Below are positions 53,514 through 62,235 of a stretch of 64,000 nucleotides of DNA, piece by piece. The stretch spans positions 855,913-919,912 of the forward strand of contig JAMQCR010000003.1 of assembly GCA_023702235.1 (NCBI GenBank), given 5' to 3'. The notes beneath the pieces are model-generated. The model did not search any database and was not told the origin of the DNA. It worked only from the letters and a program-made list of their open reading frames with translations. Both the position numbers and the translations under genes were made by a program. This DNA is from Neobacillus pocheonensis. GTDB lineage: Bacteria > Bacillota > Bacilli > Bacillales > Cytobacillaceae. Numbering within the stretch: position 1 is the first letter of the stretch; each line of letters starts with the position of its first letter.

Positions 53514-53918
53514 CTACATCACCGTAAACATCCAAATAATTCCAAATTTATCCATAACAGAACCATGAAGCTTGGAGAAGAAGGTTGGTTGAAGATCCAT
53601 TACAACATTTCCACCTTCTTTGAGAATGTTCCATGCTTTAATAGCAGGATCCTCATAGTTAAGTTCGACACTAATGCACACTTTTTGTCCTTCTTTAAAG
53701 TCACGACTTCCATCAGAACCCATAATGTACCCATTTTCTGTTAATTTTAAATGTGCGTGTAAAACAAGATCTTTATCTCTTTCATCAACACGGAATTCAG
53801 GATTTGGAGGCATATCACCATATTTTTGCATAGCAAGCAATTCTCCATCAAAGGCTTCTTGATATAATTTAAAAGCCTCTTCACATTCTCTGTTAAACAT
53901 TAAATAAGGTTTAATCAT
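53514..53918 (-). CDS. PhnB-like VOC protein
   Basis: 134-residue protein of the PhnB/DUF1338-like VOC branch: MIKPYLMFNRECEEAFKLYQ at the start, then AFDGELLAMQKYGDMP and HAHLKLTENGYIMGSDGSRD; the C-terminus FFSKLHGSVMDKFGIIWMFT is the family hallmark. Function unknown; often annotated as a glyoxalase-family protein. GGAGATTGG precedes the ATG on the minus strand. Unrelated in detail to the VOC gene next to it. Confidence 0.85.
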   Translation of the reverse strand: MIKPYLMFNRECEEAFKLYQEAFDGELLAMQKYGDMPPNPEFRVDERDKDLVLHAHLKLTENGYIMGSDGSRDFKEGQKVCISVELNYEDPAIKAWNILKEGGNVVMDLQPTFFSKLHGSVMDKFGIIWMFTVM

Positions 53919-54220
53919 TATCCAATCTCCTTCGTCAAATAAAATAGTTTAACTGTAGAGAAATACAATGCCTTTTTACATTGAAACTAGCAATGCAGTT
54001 CTTTATTTATTATAACCGAACGTTAGTTCTGTATTCGATCAAATTAAACAAAAACTTTTAAAGACCTAAATTTGATTTACCTTTACTGAACGGGTGCTTT
54101 AATTAAAAAATCTGCCATAGTACTGGCGAATTTTTATTATTTTGAATTTTTGAATATTATTGTTATTTCCGAACCGAATGAAATTAATGTTGGTGTCATG
54201 TGGTAAGAGAGTTTGACTTA

Positions 54221-54343
54221 ATGAACGATGGAGACCAAACAGCTCCACCAATGTTTTCGTGTGAATATTGTGGGGGAGAATTGTACCCAGAGTATTATAA
54301 AGGAGTACACGGAATAGAGTACAATATATCGGATATTCGCTAA
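54221..54343 (+). CDS. Small putative zinc-ribbon protein, 40 residues
   Basis: Reads MNDGDQTAPPMFSCEYCGGE followed by LYPEYYKGVHGIEYNISDIR, with one CxxC (CEYC) and an aromatic-rich tail. The sequence looks protein-like and resembles short CxxC proteins I associate with Bacillus phage or mobile regions, but I cannot name a family. No strong ribosome site is seen before 54221; a GTG at 54200 in frame would add seven residues. A weak GGGC/GCCC hairpin with T-tract follows at 54357. With only two cysteines it would need a partner or dimer to bind zinc. Confidence 0.45.
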   Translation: MNDGDQTAPPMFSCEYCGGELYPEYYKGVHGIEYNISDIR

Positions 54344-54393
54344 ACTAAAAAGGATCGGGCGGTTTTTTTGCCCTGTTTTTGTTAAAAAAAGAA

Positions 54394-54416
54394 GGTGCCC
54401 TTAACTTGGGGGCACC
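54394..54416 (-). terminator. Minus-strand terminator-like hairpin
   Basis: GGTGCCC/GGGCACC 7-bp stem; read on the minus strand it is followed by TTCTTTTTTT. No minus-strand gene is visible upstream of it, so its purpose is unclear. Confidence 0.45.
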
Positions 54417-54594
54417 CTATTGATGGATGCCCATAAAGGAATGATTAAGGTAAAGAGCAAGTTAAATAAAGGGACGAGTATGGTCCTCTTGTTTCCGAGA
54501 GAAGATTAGGGTGAATCTATAAAAAGTGAAAAAAACTCACCGGTCACGCTAACGGGTTCACTTATGTGGTGCAAACATAAAAATCACAGGGAGA

Positions 54595-54634
54595 AACACA
54601 CGGTATTTCACATAGGAAATCGTGTGCTTTTTGT
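54595..54634 (+). terminator. Plus-strand terminator-like hairpin
   Basis: CACACG-gt-ATTTC ... GAAAT-CGTGTG (11 paired bases with a 2-nt bulge), followed by CTTTTTG. It would end any transcript from the 54.2-54.6 kb region. Confidence 0.6.
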
Positions 54635-54878
54635 TGATATAGCAATATTTATATACAATTTTACAACCCTTTTACATATAAATTCACAATGTAATTCTTA
54701 AGTATAGTTCAAATGCCTCTTAACGGGAACCCAGCTGCAATTTTCTTCGGGTTGTCATAATAGAACTATATTCGTTGTTTCAAAATATTACAAATAGGTC
54801 TTTACATAAGGATAAACTTCGTTTACTATTCACCTTATAGGGTGTACCTTTCAAAATTTAATAGTCTGTTTGAATAAT

Positions 54879-54892
54879 TGAAAGCGCTCTCC
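54879..54892 (+). promoter_or_regulatory. cre-like site upstream of the lysine-catabolic operon
   Basis: TGAAAGCGCTCTCC matches cre consensus TGWAANCGNTNWCA except for the last base. It ends 50 bp before the -35 of the promoter at 54943. Confidence 0.5.
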
Positions 54893-54942
54893 TTAGTGCA
54901 TAATTATACTCTGAATCTTTTGATTATTTTGAATATTCTGTA

Positions 54943-54971
54943 TTGACATTGTTTTTTTTTGCCCCTATACT
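54943..54971 (+). promoter_or_regulatory. Sigma-A promoter of the DUF3870-kamA operon
   Basis: Perfect TTGACA (54943-54948), exact 17-nt spacer containing a T10 tract, and TATACT (54966-54971), 51 bp before the DUF3870 start. It is one of the best promoter matches in the window. Confidence 0.85.
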
Positions 54972-55021
54972 AGATTCAGAGACAGAAAATGATCAATTAG
55001 TTTTTGAAAGGGGGGTGGGGA

Positions 55022-55339
55022 ATGCAAACACTGGAAACAGTGATTGTTACCGGATATGCAAAAGCTCCTCAGGGAACTTCCATGTATGAAATGTATAAGC
55101 ACGCGGGAATCGTACTAGAAGTGAATCTGAAAGACCATAGAATTGTTGACGCCGAATTCACCTTTGTAACAGAAATAACGAAAAACTATTTTCAAAAACT
55201 GCTGGTAGGCTACTGTCTTCAGGACGGGATTCAGCAGCTGATTGAACGAATTCAAAACTTTTATTTTGCTCCATCTCAGCAAGCGATTATTGTGGCCATC
55301 CAGGCTGCAGTTCAACGTTACTGGGATAATGTGAAGTAA
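55022..55339 (+). CDS. DUF3870 domain-containing protein
   Basis: 105-residue protein of unknown function spanning one DUF3870 domain: TVIVTGYAKAPQGTSMYEMY, then GIVLEVNLKDHRIVDAEFTF, then KLLVGYCLQDGIQQLIERIQ. Predicted soluble alpha/beta. No catalytic residues are obvious. The ATG at 55022 is preferred, with AAAGGGGGGTGG just upstream; an in-frame TTG at 55004 precedes that site. It is the first gene after a strong sigma-A promoter and is separated from the CoA-transferase genes by a long inverted-repeat element. A regulatory or enzyme-assisting role in the lysine pathway is only a guess. Confidence 0.85.
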   Translation: MQTLETVIVTGYAKAPQGTSMYEMYKHAGIVLEVNLKDHRIVDAEFTFVTEITKNYFQKLLVGYCLQDGIQQLIERIQNFYFAPSQQAIIVAIQAAVQRYWDNVK

Positions 55340-55354
55340 ATGAATACATAACGT

Positions 55355-55498
55355 TTGGTTATAATAAAGTGGGGAGATGACCTCTTTCCATGGTCTTATT
55401 AAAACCGAGCAGACATGAACACTTTATGAGGAATGCGCATTAAAACGTCATTCTTTATAGAGGATTTATGTCTTGCTCGGTTTTTTTATTATAACCAA
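55355..55498 (+). repeat. 144-bp nested inverted-repeat element (terminator/attenuator or MITE-like)
   Basis: Outer arms TTGGTTATAATAAA (55355-55368) and TTTATTATAACCAA (55485-55498) are perfect 14-bp complements. Inside, AAAACCGAGCA-GACAT (55401-55416) pairs with ATGTC-t-TGCTCGGTTTT (55468-55484), ending in T7, an intrinsic terminator. The element sits between the DUF3870 gene and the CoA-transferase genes, so it may attenuate the operon. Perfect terminal repeats also fit a small non-autonomous transposable element. No flanking direct repeat was identified. Confidence 0.75.
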
Positions 55499-55542
55499 GC
55501 CGTTAAAATCCATAAAAACTATGGAAAGGAAGGAAATTGAAG

Positions 55543-56199
55543 ATGAGCAAGCTGATAACGTGCAAGGAAGCTATAAAAATGATTAAAAGCGGCTCGCTAA
55601 TAATGGTAGGAGGATTTGGACTTGTAGGAAGTCCGCTTAGTTTAATAGACGAATTGGCTCAGTCAGAAGTGAGAGATTTAGAGATTATTAGTAATAACCT
55701 CGGAGAACCGGGCAAAGGTCTTGGAGTATTAGTAAGGCAAAAACAAGTAAAGAAAGCAATTGGTTCGTATTTTACATCCAATCCGGAGGTAGTAAAAGCC
55801 TATCAGGATAAGGAGCTGGAAATAGAGCTCATCCCGCAGGGAACGATGTCTGAAGCTATTCGAGCCGGTGGTGCCGGGCTTGGCGGGTTTTATACACCGG
55901 TCAGCGTTGGAACGAAAATTGCCGAAAACAAAGAACAACGCATCCTTAACGGTAAAAAATATGTCTTGTGTGAACCAATTAAAGCTGATTTTGCGTTAAT
56001 TAAAGCGAAAAAAGCGGATCGATTAGGGAACCTCATTTATAACAAATCGGCAAGAAACTTCAATCCGATGATGGCGACAGCTGCGGATGTAGTCATTGCC
56101 GAGGTAGACGAAATTGTGGAGGTAGGCCAAATTTCCCCGGAAGAAATTGTTACACCTCATTTATATGTTGATTTTATCGTAGTGAACGGAGGGGCTTAA
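55543..56199 (+). CDS. yodS: CoA-transferase subunit A (YodS-like)
   Basis: 218-residue alpha subunit of a 3-oxoacid CoA-transferase. Glycine-rich SGSLIMVGGFGLVGSPLSLI, IELIPQGTMSEAIRAGGAGL and LGNLIYNKSARNFNPMMATA mark the family. The ATG at 55543 lies about 9 nt after AAAGGAAGG; an in-frame TTG at 55537 is less well spaced. It pairs with the B subunit 1 nt downstream. A paralogue of ScoA at 31879, clearly diverged. In the proposed pathway it moves CoA onto 3-oxo-6-acetamidohexanoate. Frame intact. Confidence 0.9.
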   Translation: MSKLITCKEAIKMIKSGSLIMVGGFGLVGSPLSLIDELAQSEVRDLEIISNNLGEPGKGLGVLVRQKQVKKAIGSYFTSNPEVVKAYQDKELEIELIPQGTMSEAIRAGGAGLGGFYTPVSVGTKIAENKEQRILNGKKYVLCEPIKADFALIKAKKADRLGNLIYNKSARNFNPMMATAADVVIAEVDEIVEVGQISPEEIVTPHLYVDFIVVNGGA

Positions 56200-56200
56200 C

Positions 56201-56860
56201 TTGAATGTGAAACAATACATTGCCGCAAGAGCAGCGAAGGAATTAAAGCAAGGCGATATCGTTAATTTGGGGATTGGGGTTCCAACGATGGTTGCTGATT
56301 TCATTCCACCGGGCGTTCACGTCTTTTTACACTCAGAGAACGGCATTCTTGGAGTAGGTCCGACCCCTGATCAAACGCACATCGATAAGGAGCTTGTCAA
56401 TGCAGGAAAACTGCCTGTCACAGTAATGGAAGGTTCAGCCTTTTTTGATAGCGCCTCCTCTTTTGCGATGATTCGCGGGGGGCATGTGACAGTCTCGATT
56501 TTAGGTGTGCTGCAAATAGATGCCAAGGGGCGAATCGCCAATTGGGCTGTACCGGGAAAAAGTGTTCTTGGTGTAGGAGGAGCGATGGATTTATTAGAAG
56601 GATCCAAAAAGATAATAGTGACAACGATGCATACGACTAATCAAGGAGAGTCAAAGATCGTCAAGGAATTAACCTATCCGATTACATCGGAACGAATAGT
56701 GGATTTAATAATTACCGATTTAGCCGTATTTTCTGTAAAAAAAGATGGACTTCATCTTATTGAATTGGCCCCTGGAATTTCCCTCAAGGAAGTTCAACAG
56801 AAAACAGAAGCGCCTTTCCATATTACTGAATCCATTATAGGGAATGAGGTGAATGCATGA
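56201..56860 (+). CDS. yodR: CoA-transferase subunit B (YodR-like)
   Basis: 219-residue beta subunit. The catalytic Glu is in LHSENGILGVG; NLGIGVPTMVADFIPPGVHV, SFAMIRGGHVTVSILGVLQI and VLGVGGAMDLLEGSKKIIVT are family segments. A TTG start at 56201 follows GGAGGGG at 56189-56195; an in-frame GTG lies at 56207. Overlaps the thiolase gene by 4 nt. Together with the A subunit it is a second CoA-transferase in this window, beside ScoAB. Frame intact. Confidence 0.9.
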   Translation: MNVKQYIAARAAKELKQGDIVNLGIGVPTMVADFIPPGVHVFLHSENGILGVGPTPDQTHIDKELVNAGKLPVTVMEGSAFFDSASSFAMIRGGHVTVSILGVLQIDAKGRIANWAVPGKSVLGVGGAMDLLEGSKKIIVTTMHTTNQGESKIVKELTYPITSERIVDLIITDLAVFSVKKDGLHLIELAPGISLKEVQQKTEAPFHITESIIGNEVNA

Positions 56861-58049
56861 TGGTGGTAATCGTAAATGCATTTCGAACTGCTATCGGAAA
56901 ATTAGGCGGATCACTGGCGGATTCACTCCCGGAGGAGCTCGTATCGACTATCATGAAAAATAATCTTTCTTCTGCCGGTTACGGTGCAAGTATAGTCGAT
57001 GAAATCATCGTTGGTCAAACGAAGCAGAGTGCCCATGCACCAAATATTGCCAGGGTTGCGTCATTAAAGGCTCTTTTTCCTGAATCGATTCCCGCATATA
57101 CGGTCCATCGTCAGTGTGGTTCGGGCATGCAGGCTGTCATGAACGGAGCAATGTCCATCTTATCCGGCCAGGCAGATGTCGTTTTGGCCGGTGGAGTGGA
57201 AAGCATGTCACAAGCTCCGCATTATACGGTTGGAACTCGATTTGGACCCATGACGGGAAATATAACACTGTATGACTCTAATACAGAAAGTCAGCCTAAA
57301 TCACAGCCGGCGGATATTTACGGTCGATTCCCAATGGGACAAACAGCTGAGTGGCTCGCTGAAAAATATAACATTAGCCGCATGGAACAAGATGAATTTG
57401 CCTTCATGAGTCAGCAGAAAGCGAAACGTGCAATTGAAATGGGTCTTTTTGATGATGAAATCATTCCTGTACCGATAAAGGAAGGGAAAAAGGAGATTAA
57501 GGACTTTTCCATTGATGAGTACCCAAGATTGACGGACGTTGAAAAGTTAGGGACCCTAAAACCTGTATTCCAAAAAGATGGATCGGTCACAGCTGGAAAC
57601 TCATCGGGAAGAAATGATGGTGCCTCCATGCTGATGTTAATGTCGGAAGAAAAATCGAAACAGCTTGGTTTGGTTCCGTTGGCGAGGATTCGCTCCTTTG
57701 CTGCAACAGGTGTATCACCGAAAGAAATGGGCATTGGCCGGTTTCCGCATCCAAGCTTGCATTGAAAAAAGCAGATCTTCGTTTAGAAGATATTGATTTA
57801 ATTGAATTAAATGAAGCGTTTGCAGCCCAAAGCCTTGCATGTTTAAAAGAGTGGGGACTGAAAGGCGAAAACGTGAATGTAAACGGTGGGGCTATTGCTT
57901 TAGGCCATCCGCTTGGATGTTCCGGTGCAAGAATCATCACTACATTAGTTCATGAGCTGGAAAAACAAAAACGCCAATACGGCCTCGCGACGATTTGTGT
58001 AGCAGGCGGATTAGGAATGGCGATGGTGGTGGAAAGATGGACAGAATAA
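56857..58049 (+). CDS. Thiolase (acetyl-CoA C-acyltransferase) (local frameshift)
   Basis: About 397 residues after correction. The active-site nucleophile Cys is in VHRQCGSGMQAVMNGAMS; NEAFAAQ, GGAIALGHPLGCSGAR with the catalytic His, and the second Cys in CVAGGLGMAM are present. Around 57738-57757 several errors change the frame; the expected text is GIGPVPASKLALKKADLRLE. It starts with ATG at 56857 overlapping the previous stop (ATGA). Its place beside a CoA-transferase suggests thiolytic cleavage of a 3-oxoacyl-CoA; here probably 3-oxo-6-acetamidohexanoyl-CoA to acetyl-CoA and 4-acetamidobutyryl-CoA (inference). Confidence 0.9.
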
Positions 58050-59421
58050 AAAAAGACTATGTATTTCATCGCGATTTAAAAAAGGAGTACCCAATCATCA
58101 CTCACGGTGAAGGAGTCTATCTCATCGATGAAGATGGGAAAACATATTTGGATGCTTGTTCAGGTGCGGTTGCGGCAAACTTGGGTCACGGGATAGCTTC
58201 AATAGGAGATGCTATGGCAGAACAAGCAAAAAAGGCAGCTTTCGTCCATACAATGCGGTTTGAAACGAAAGCATTGCATAAATTGGCTGAAACAATAGGA
58301 AAAATGACTCCGGACCATTTAAATAGAGTGTATTTTACCACCGGAGGCTCAGAAGCAAATGAAAGTGCTTTGAAGTTGGCACGGCAATATCACAGGGATG
58401 CTGGCAGACAGCAAAAGCATATTGTGATTGGGCGCTGGCAATCGTATCATGGCAACACAATTGGTTCTTTATCGGCAGGGGGAGATGTCAAAAGAAGGCA
58501 TGCATACACTCCTAATCTATTAAACTATGCGCACGTTTATTCTCCGTATTGCCATCGATGTCCGTATGGCCGTCAAAAAGATGATTGTCTTGCTAAAGAA
58601 AATTTGACGTGTTTGACAGATATTGAAAGAACCATTTTAGAGCTTGGTCCCGAGAATGTGTCGGCATTTATCGTTGAACCGATTGTCGGAAGCCAGCAGG
58701 GTGCCGTTCCGCCGCCGCCCGGGTATTTTGAGAAAGTTCGGGAACTGTGTGACCGATACGAAATCGTCTTGATCATCGATGAAGTGATGACAGGATTCGG
58801 CCGTACTGGTACTAACTTCGCGACGGAACAGCTTGGAATTGAACCTGATATCATCACCTTTGGAAAAGGGGTTTCGGCCGGATATGCTCCGCTTGCCGGA
58901 ATGATCGTTCATGATCGATTAATTAACGGCTCATTCAAAACAGTGACGGGAAATTCATACATGGCTATACATATAGTGGGCATCCTGTGGCAGTGGCAGC
59001 CGGTCTAGCTGCAATGCACGTATATGATCGAGATAAAGTGCTGGAAAACGTGAATGAACAAGGTCCTTACCTTGTCGACCGACTATTAGAGTTGAAGCAA
59101 AAACATTCCTATATATCCGATATTCGAGGCAGAGGACTATTAATCGGAATGGAACTTGTAAAGGACCGTGAGCATGATCAACTGTTCGATCCATCTGAAA
59201 AAGCCGCTGAAACATTAAATGGAATTGCGATGGAACTCGGTGCCGTTTTTTATCCGGGCACCGGTTCAATTGACGGTATAAAGGGAGAACATCTCATCAT
59301 CAGTCCTCCTTTAAATGTCACAAAAGAAGAAATTGATGAGATGGTGAGAATTTTAGATAGAGCATTCACGATATTCAAGGAGCAAATTAGAAAGGATGAG
59401 ACATATGAAATTACAAAATAA
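58037..59421 (+). CDS. yodT: Class III aminotransferase, YodT-like (candidate N6-acetyl-beta-lysine transaminase) (frameshift)
   Basis: PLP-dependent class III aminotransferase, about 461 residues after correction. DACSGAVAANLGHGI and KAAFVHTMRFETKALHKLAE resemble YodT. PLP residues: TTGGSEANESALKLARQY, IVEPIVGSQQGAVPPPPGYF, IDEVMTGFGRTGT, and the Schiff-base Lys in TFGKGVSAGYAPLAGM. It has an unusual cysteine cluster (YCHRCPYGRQKDDCLAKENL) found in some family members. The frame is lost near 58966-58970 (expected something like MxGYTYSGHPVAVAAGLA). The ATG at 58037 overlaps the thiolase by 13 nt. In the proposed route it makes 3-oxo-6-acetamidohexanoate. Confidence 0.87.
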
Positions 59422-60699
59422 AACAGATGAAATTCAAGAAAAAGCACGAAAGCATTTATCGCCGGTTATGACAAGGGTGACAGAACTTGTCATCGAAAAA
59501 GCACATGGCGCCAAATTTTGGACAACGGACGGCGATGAATATATCGATTTCGTTTCGGGGGTGGCCGTCAATGCAGTCGGACATACGAATGAAAAAATGG
59601 TTGAAGCCATTAAAAAGCAAGCAGAGAACTTGATCCATCTTGGATTGAACTACGGTTATTATGAAACGGCAGCAAATTTAGCGGAAAAGCTTGCTCACAT
59701 TACACCGGGAAATTTAGACACGGTCTTTTTCTCCAATTCGGGTGCAGAAGCCATAGACGGTTCGCTTAAATTAGCAAAGGCGGCTACAGGCAGACCGGCC
59801 ATCATTGCTTTTGAAGGATCATTTCACGGACGGACATTAGGCGCAACAGCCATTACGGCTTCAAGCTCTAAATACCGTCGTTATTATGAACCGATTTTAG
59901 GTGAAGTGTACCACGTCCCATACCCGTATCCTAGCCAATTGAAAAACATTAAAGAAGACGAAGTAAACGAGTATTGCTTGAATCAGCTTCAAAAACTGTT
60001 TGATTTACGAGTGGACCCTTCCCGTGTAGCGGCCATCATCATTGAACCGGTAATGGGGGAAGGCGGTTATTATCCGGCACCGCCAAGCTTTTTGCAGGCA
60101 TTAAGAAACATTACGGAAGAGCACGGCATTTTGCTTATCTTTGACGAAGTACAAACAGGGTTTGGCCGTACAGGAAAAATGTTTGCTGCAGAGCATGCCA
60201 ATGTGACTCCTGATATTTTAGTACTGGCAAAGGCCTTATCCGGTGGCATGCCCCTTGGTGCCATCGTAGCAAATCGAGAGCTTCATGAAAAATGGCCGAC
60301 AGCAGGCCATGGTTCGACATTTGGCGGAAATCCGGTTTCTTGTGCTGCAGCCCTGGCAAATATTGAGGTGATTGAAGAAGAGAAGTTGGTAGAACGAAGT
60401 GCAACGCTTGGAGCAGAGATAGTCGACCGGCTTCAAAATTCAGTCGGACATTTACCTGGCATTGTTGAAGTCAGGGGAGTGGGCATGATGATCGGTATTG
60501 AATTCGACCAGCAATCTTCAGTTACGCTTGTACCGAAGATTAAATCGAAGGCACTGGAAGGCGGCTTGCTCATAATGAACTGTGGTGTAAGCGGCAAACA
60601 ATCCGATTAATGCTCCCGCTTAATATACAAGAAGATGTGCTGGATAAGGGATTAACGATTTTGGAAGATGTTATATCAGAAACGGTCGTAGGGAACTAA
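59405..60699 (+). CDS. Class III aminotransferase, GABA-transaminase-like (frameshift near the 3' end)
   Basis: About 431 residues after correction, close to GabT length. NAVGHTNEKMVEAIKKQ, FSNSGAEAIDGSLKLAKAAT, FEGSFHGRTLGATAITASSS, IIEPVMGEGGYYPAPPSFL, FDEVQTGFGRTGKMFAAEH and Schiff-base Lys in LVLAKALSGGMPLGAIVA fit 4-aminobutyrate transaminases. One base is missing near 60594 (GNTIRLMLPLNIQEDVLDKG expected), and the true stop is TAA 60697-60699. The ATG at 59405 overlaps the previous gene by 17 nt and has AAGGATGAG upstream. Followed by an SSADH-like dehydrogenase, the classic gabT-gabD pairing. Confidence 0.87.
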
Positions 60700-60742
60700 T
60701 CTTCATTTTTCCATGGGTACCACAGAAAAGGAGGTCACATTT

Positions 60743-62202
60743 ATGACTAATCAAATTAAACACAAGATTCTTCAGGGAGAGCTTTATATAAATGGGAAAT
60801 GGGTAAGTGAACCTGATCAATCCTACTTTGAAAGTTTGAATCCGGCTACCCGAGAGCTTGTCGGGATATGTGCCGCAGCTACAAGAGAGCAAGTGAATGA
60901 TGCGGTCGAAAAAGCGAATGCAGCCTATTCACAATGGAAGAACATCCCTATTCCGGAACGGGCAGCTTATTTAACGAAAGCGGCTCAAGTGTTTGAAACA
61001 CGCAAAGAAGAATTGGCTCGAGTCATGACAATGGAGATGGGCAAGGTGCTTACGGAGTCTTTAGGGGAAGTAGGAGTGGTCAGTGCTACTGCTCAATATA
61101 TGTCAGGAGAAGCCGACGCCTCTTTGGAGAAACAGTTCCTGCAGGGTTCCCGGATCGAAACGTGAGAATGGTGCGCGAACCGCTTGGAGTTGCGGCATGT
61201 ATTACTCCTTGGAACTTCCCGGTGTCGCTTGCCTCTTACAAAATTTTCTCCGCTCTGATTGCAGGTAATACTGTCGTATGGAAGCCGGCTTCGGAGGTAG
61301 CGTTATCGGCAAAGATTTTCGTAGAAATACTGGATGAATCAGGATTGCCGGCAGGGGTGCTGAACTTGATTACAGGCTCGGGAAGTACAGTCGGGCGAAC
61401 CCTTGCTCTGCATCCGGATGTTAAACTCATTTCTTTCACAGGCTCAACAGAAGTCGGACAACAGCTTGCTGAAATGAGTAGTAAAACGTTAAAACGGATT
61501 TCTTTAGAATTGGGCGGAAAAAATGCGGTCATCGTTTTGAAGGATGCGGACTTGGAAAAAGCGGCGGATGGAATCGTTAAATCAGCGTTTACAACAACCG
61601 GTCAGCGCTGTACAGCGGCAAGCAGGGTTATTGTCGATCGTTCAGTCAAGGAGCAGCTCGTCCAAAAAGTGGTACAACTAACAAAGTCTATGAAAATAGG
61701 AAACGGTCTTGAAGCAGGGAATCAAGTTGGTCCTCTTGTAAATGCAGATCAGCTTAACACAGTTGAAAAATATGTGAAAACTGCGATTGAACAAGGCGGG
61801 AAAATTGTATCAGGCGGTCAGCGTGTCACAGAATTGGGCGGCTATTATTATGAGCCGACAATCATTGAAAACGTAAAGCCGTCGGATGTAATAGCACAGG
61901 AAGAAATATTTGGTCCTGTACTTGCCATCATTGAAGTAGATTCCTATGAAGAAGCAATGGAAGTAAATAATGGGACCATTTATGGGTTATCCACTGCCAT
62001 TTATACAGAGAGCCTTCATTATGCGAACCGTGCTTCTAAGGAAGCAGTAAGCGGACTTGTCTATATTAATAACGGAACGTCCAATGCCGAGATGGGGGTG
62101 GCATTTGGGGGGATGAAAATGTCCGGAAACGGCCACCGTGAAGTTTCCCATCATGCATTCGATGTCATGACAGAGTGGAAGTCCATCTATACGAACTATT
62201 GA
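60743..62202 (+). CDS. NAD(P)-dependent aldehyde dehydrogenase, succinate-semialdehyde dehydrogenase-like (frameshift)
   Basis: About 486 residues after correction. Aldehyde dehydrogenase motifs: CITPWNFPVSLASYKIFSAL, FTGSTEVGQQLAEM, catalytic Glu in RISLELGGKNAVIVLKDADL and catalytic Cys in TTTGQRCTAASRVIVDRS, then EEIFGPVLAIIEV. GabD-type features and the position directly after a GABA-transaminase-like gene point to succinate semialdehyde as substrate. One G is missing near 61126 (LGETVPAGFPDRNVRMVREP expected). The ATG at 60743 has AAGGAGGTCA upstream; in-frame sequence before it is not conserved. Confidence 0.88.
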
Positions 62203-62235
62203 TGAACGGTTATGTCTAATACGGAGGGGGAGCAT

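Larger units (their letters stand above)
53919..54942. other. About 1 kb of largely non-coding DNA with several hairpins
   Basis: AT-rich region between the VOC genes and the catabolic operon. It holds one probable small gene (54221-54343), hairpins at 54394-54416 and 54595-54634, and a cre-like site at 54879. A 22-codon frame at 54441-54509 (MIKVKSKLNKGTSMVLLFPR) has AAAGGA too close to its ATG and is not called. Nothing else recognisable; it may be a remnant of a deleted segment. Confidence 0.5.

Noticed and set aside
54441..54509. 22-codon frame MIKVKSKLNKGTSMVLLFPR...
   Set aside because: Ribosome-like AAAGGA abuts the ATG with no spacing and the product shows no protein-like pattern.
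55360..55365. TATAAT as a promoter for the CoA-transferase genes
   Set aside because: It is part of the inverted-repeat arm and has no -35 hexamer at suitable distance; kept only as part of the repeat element.
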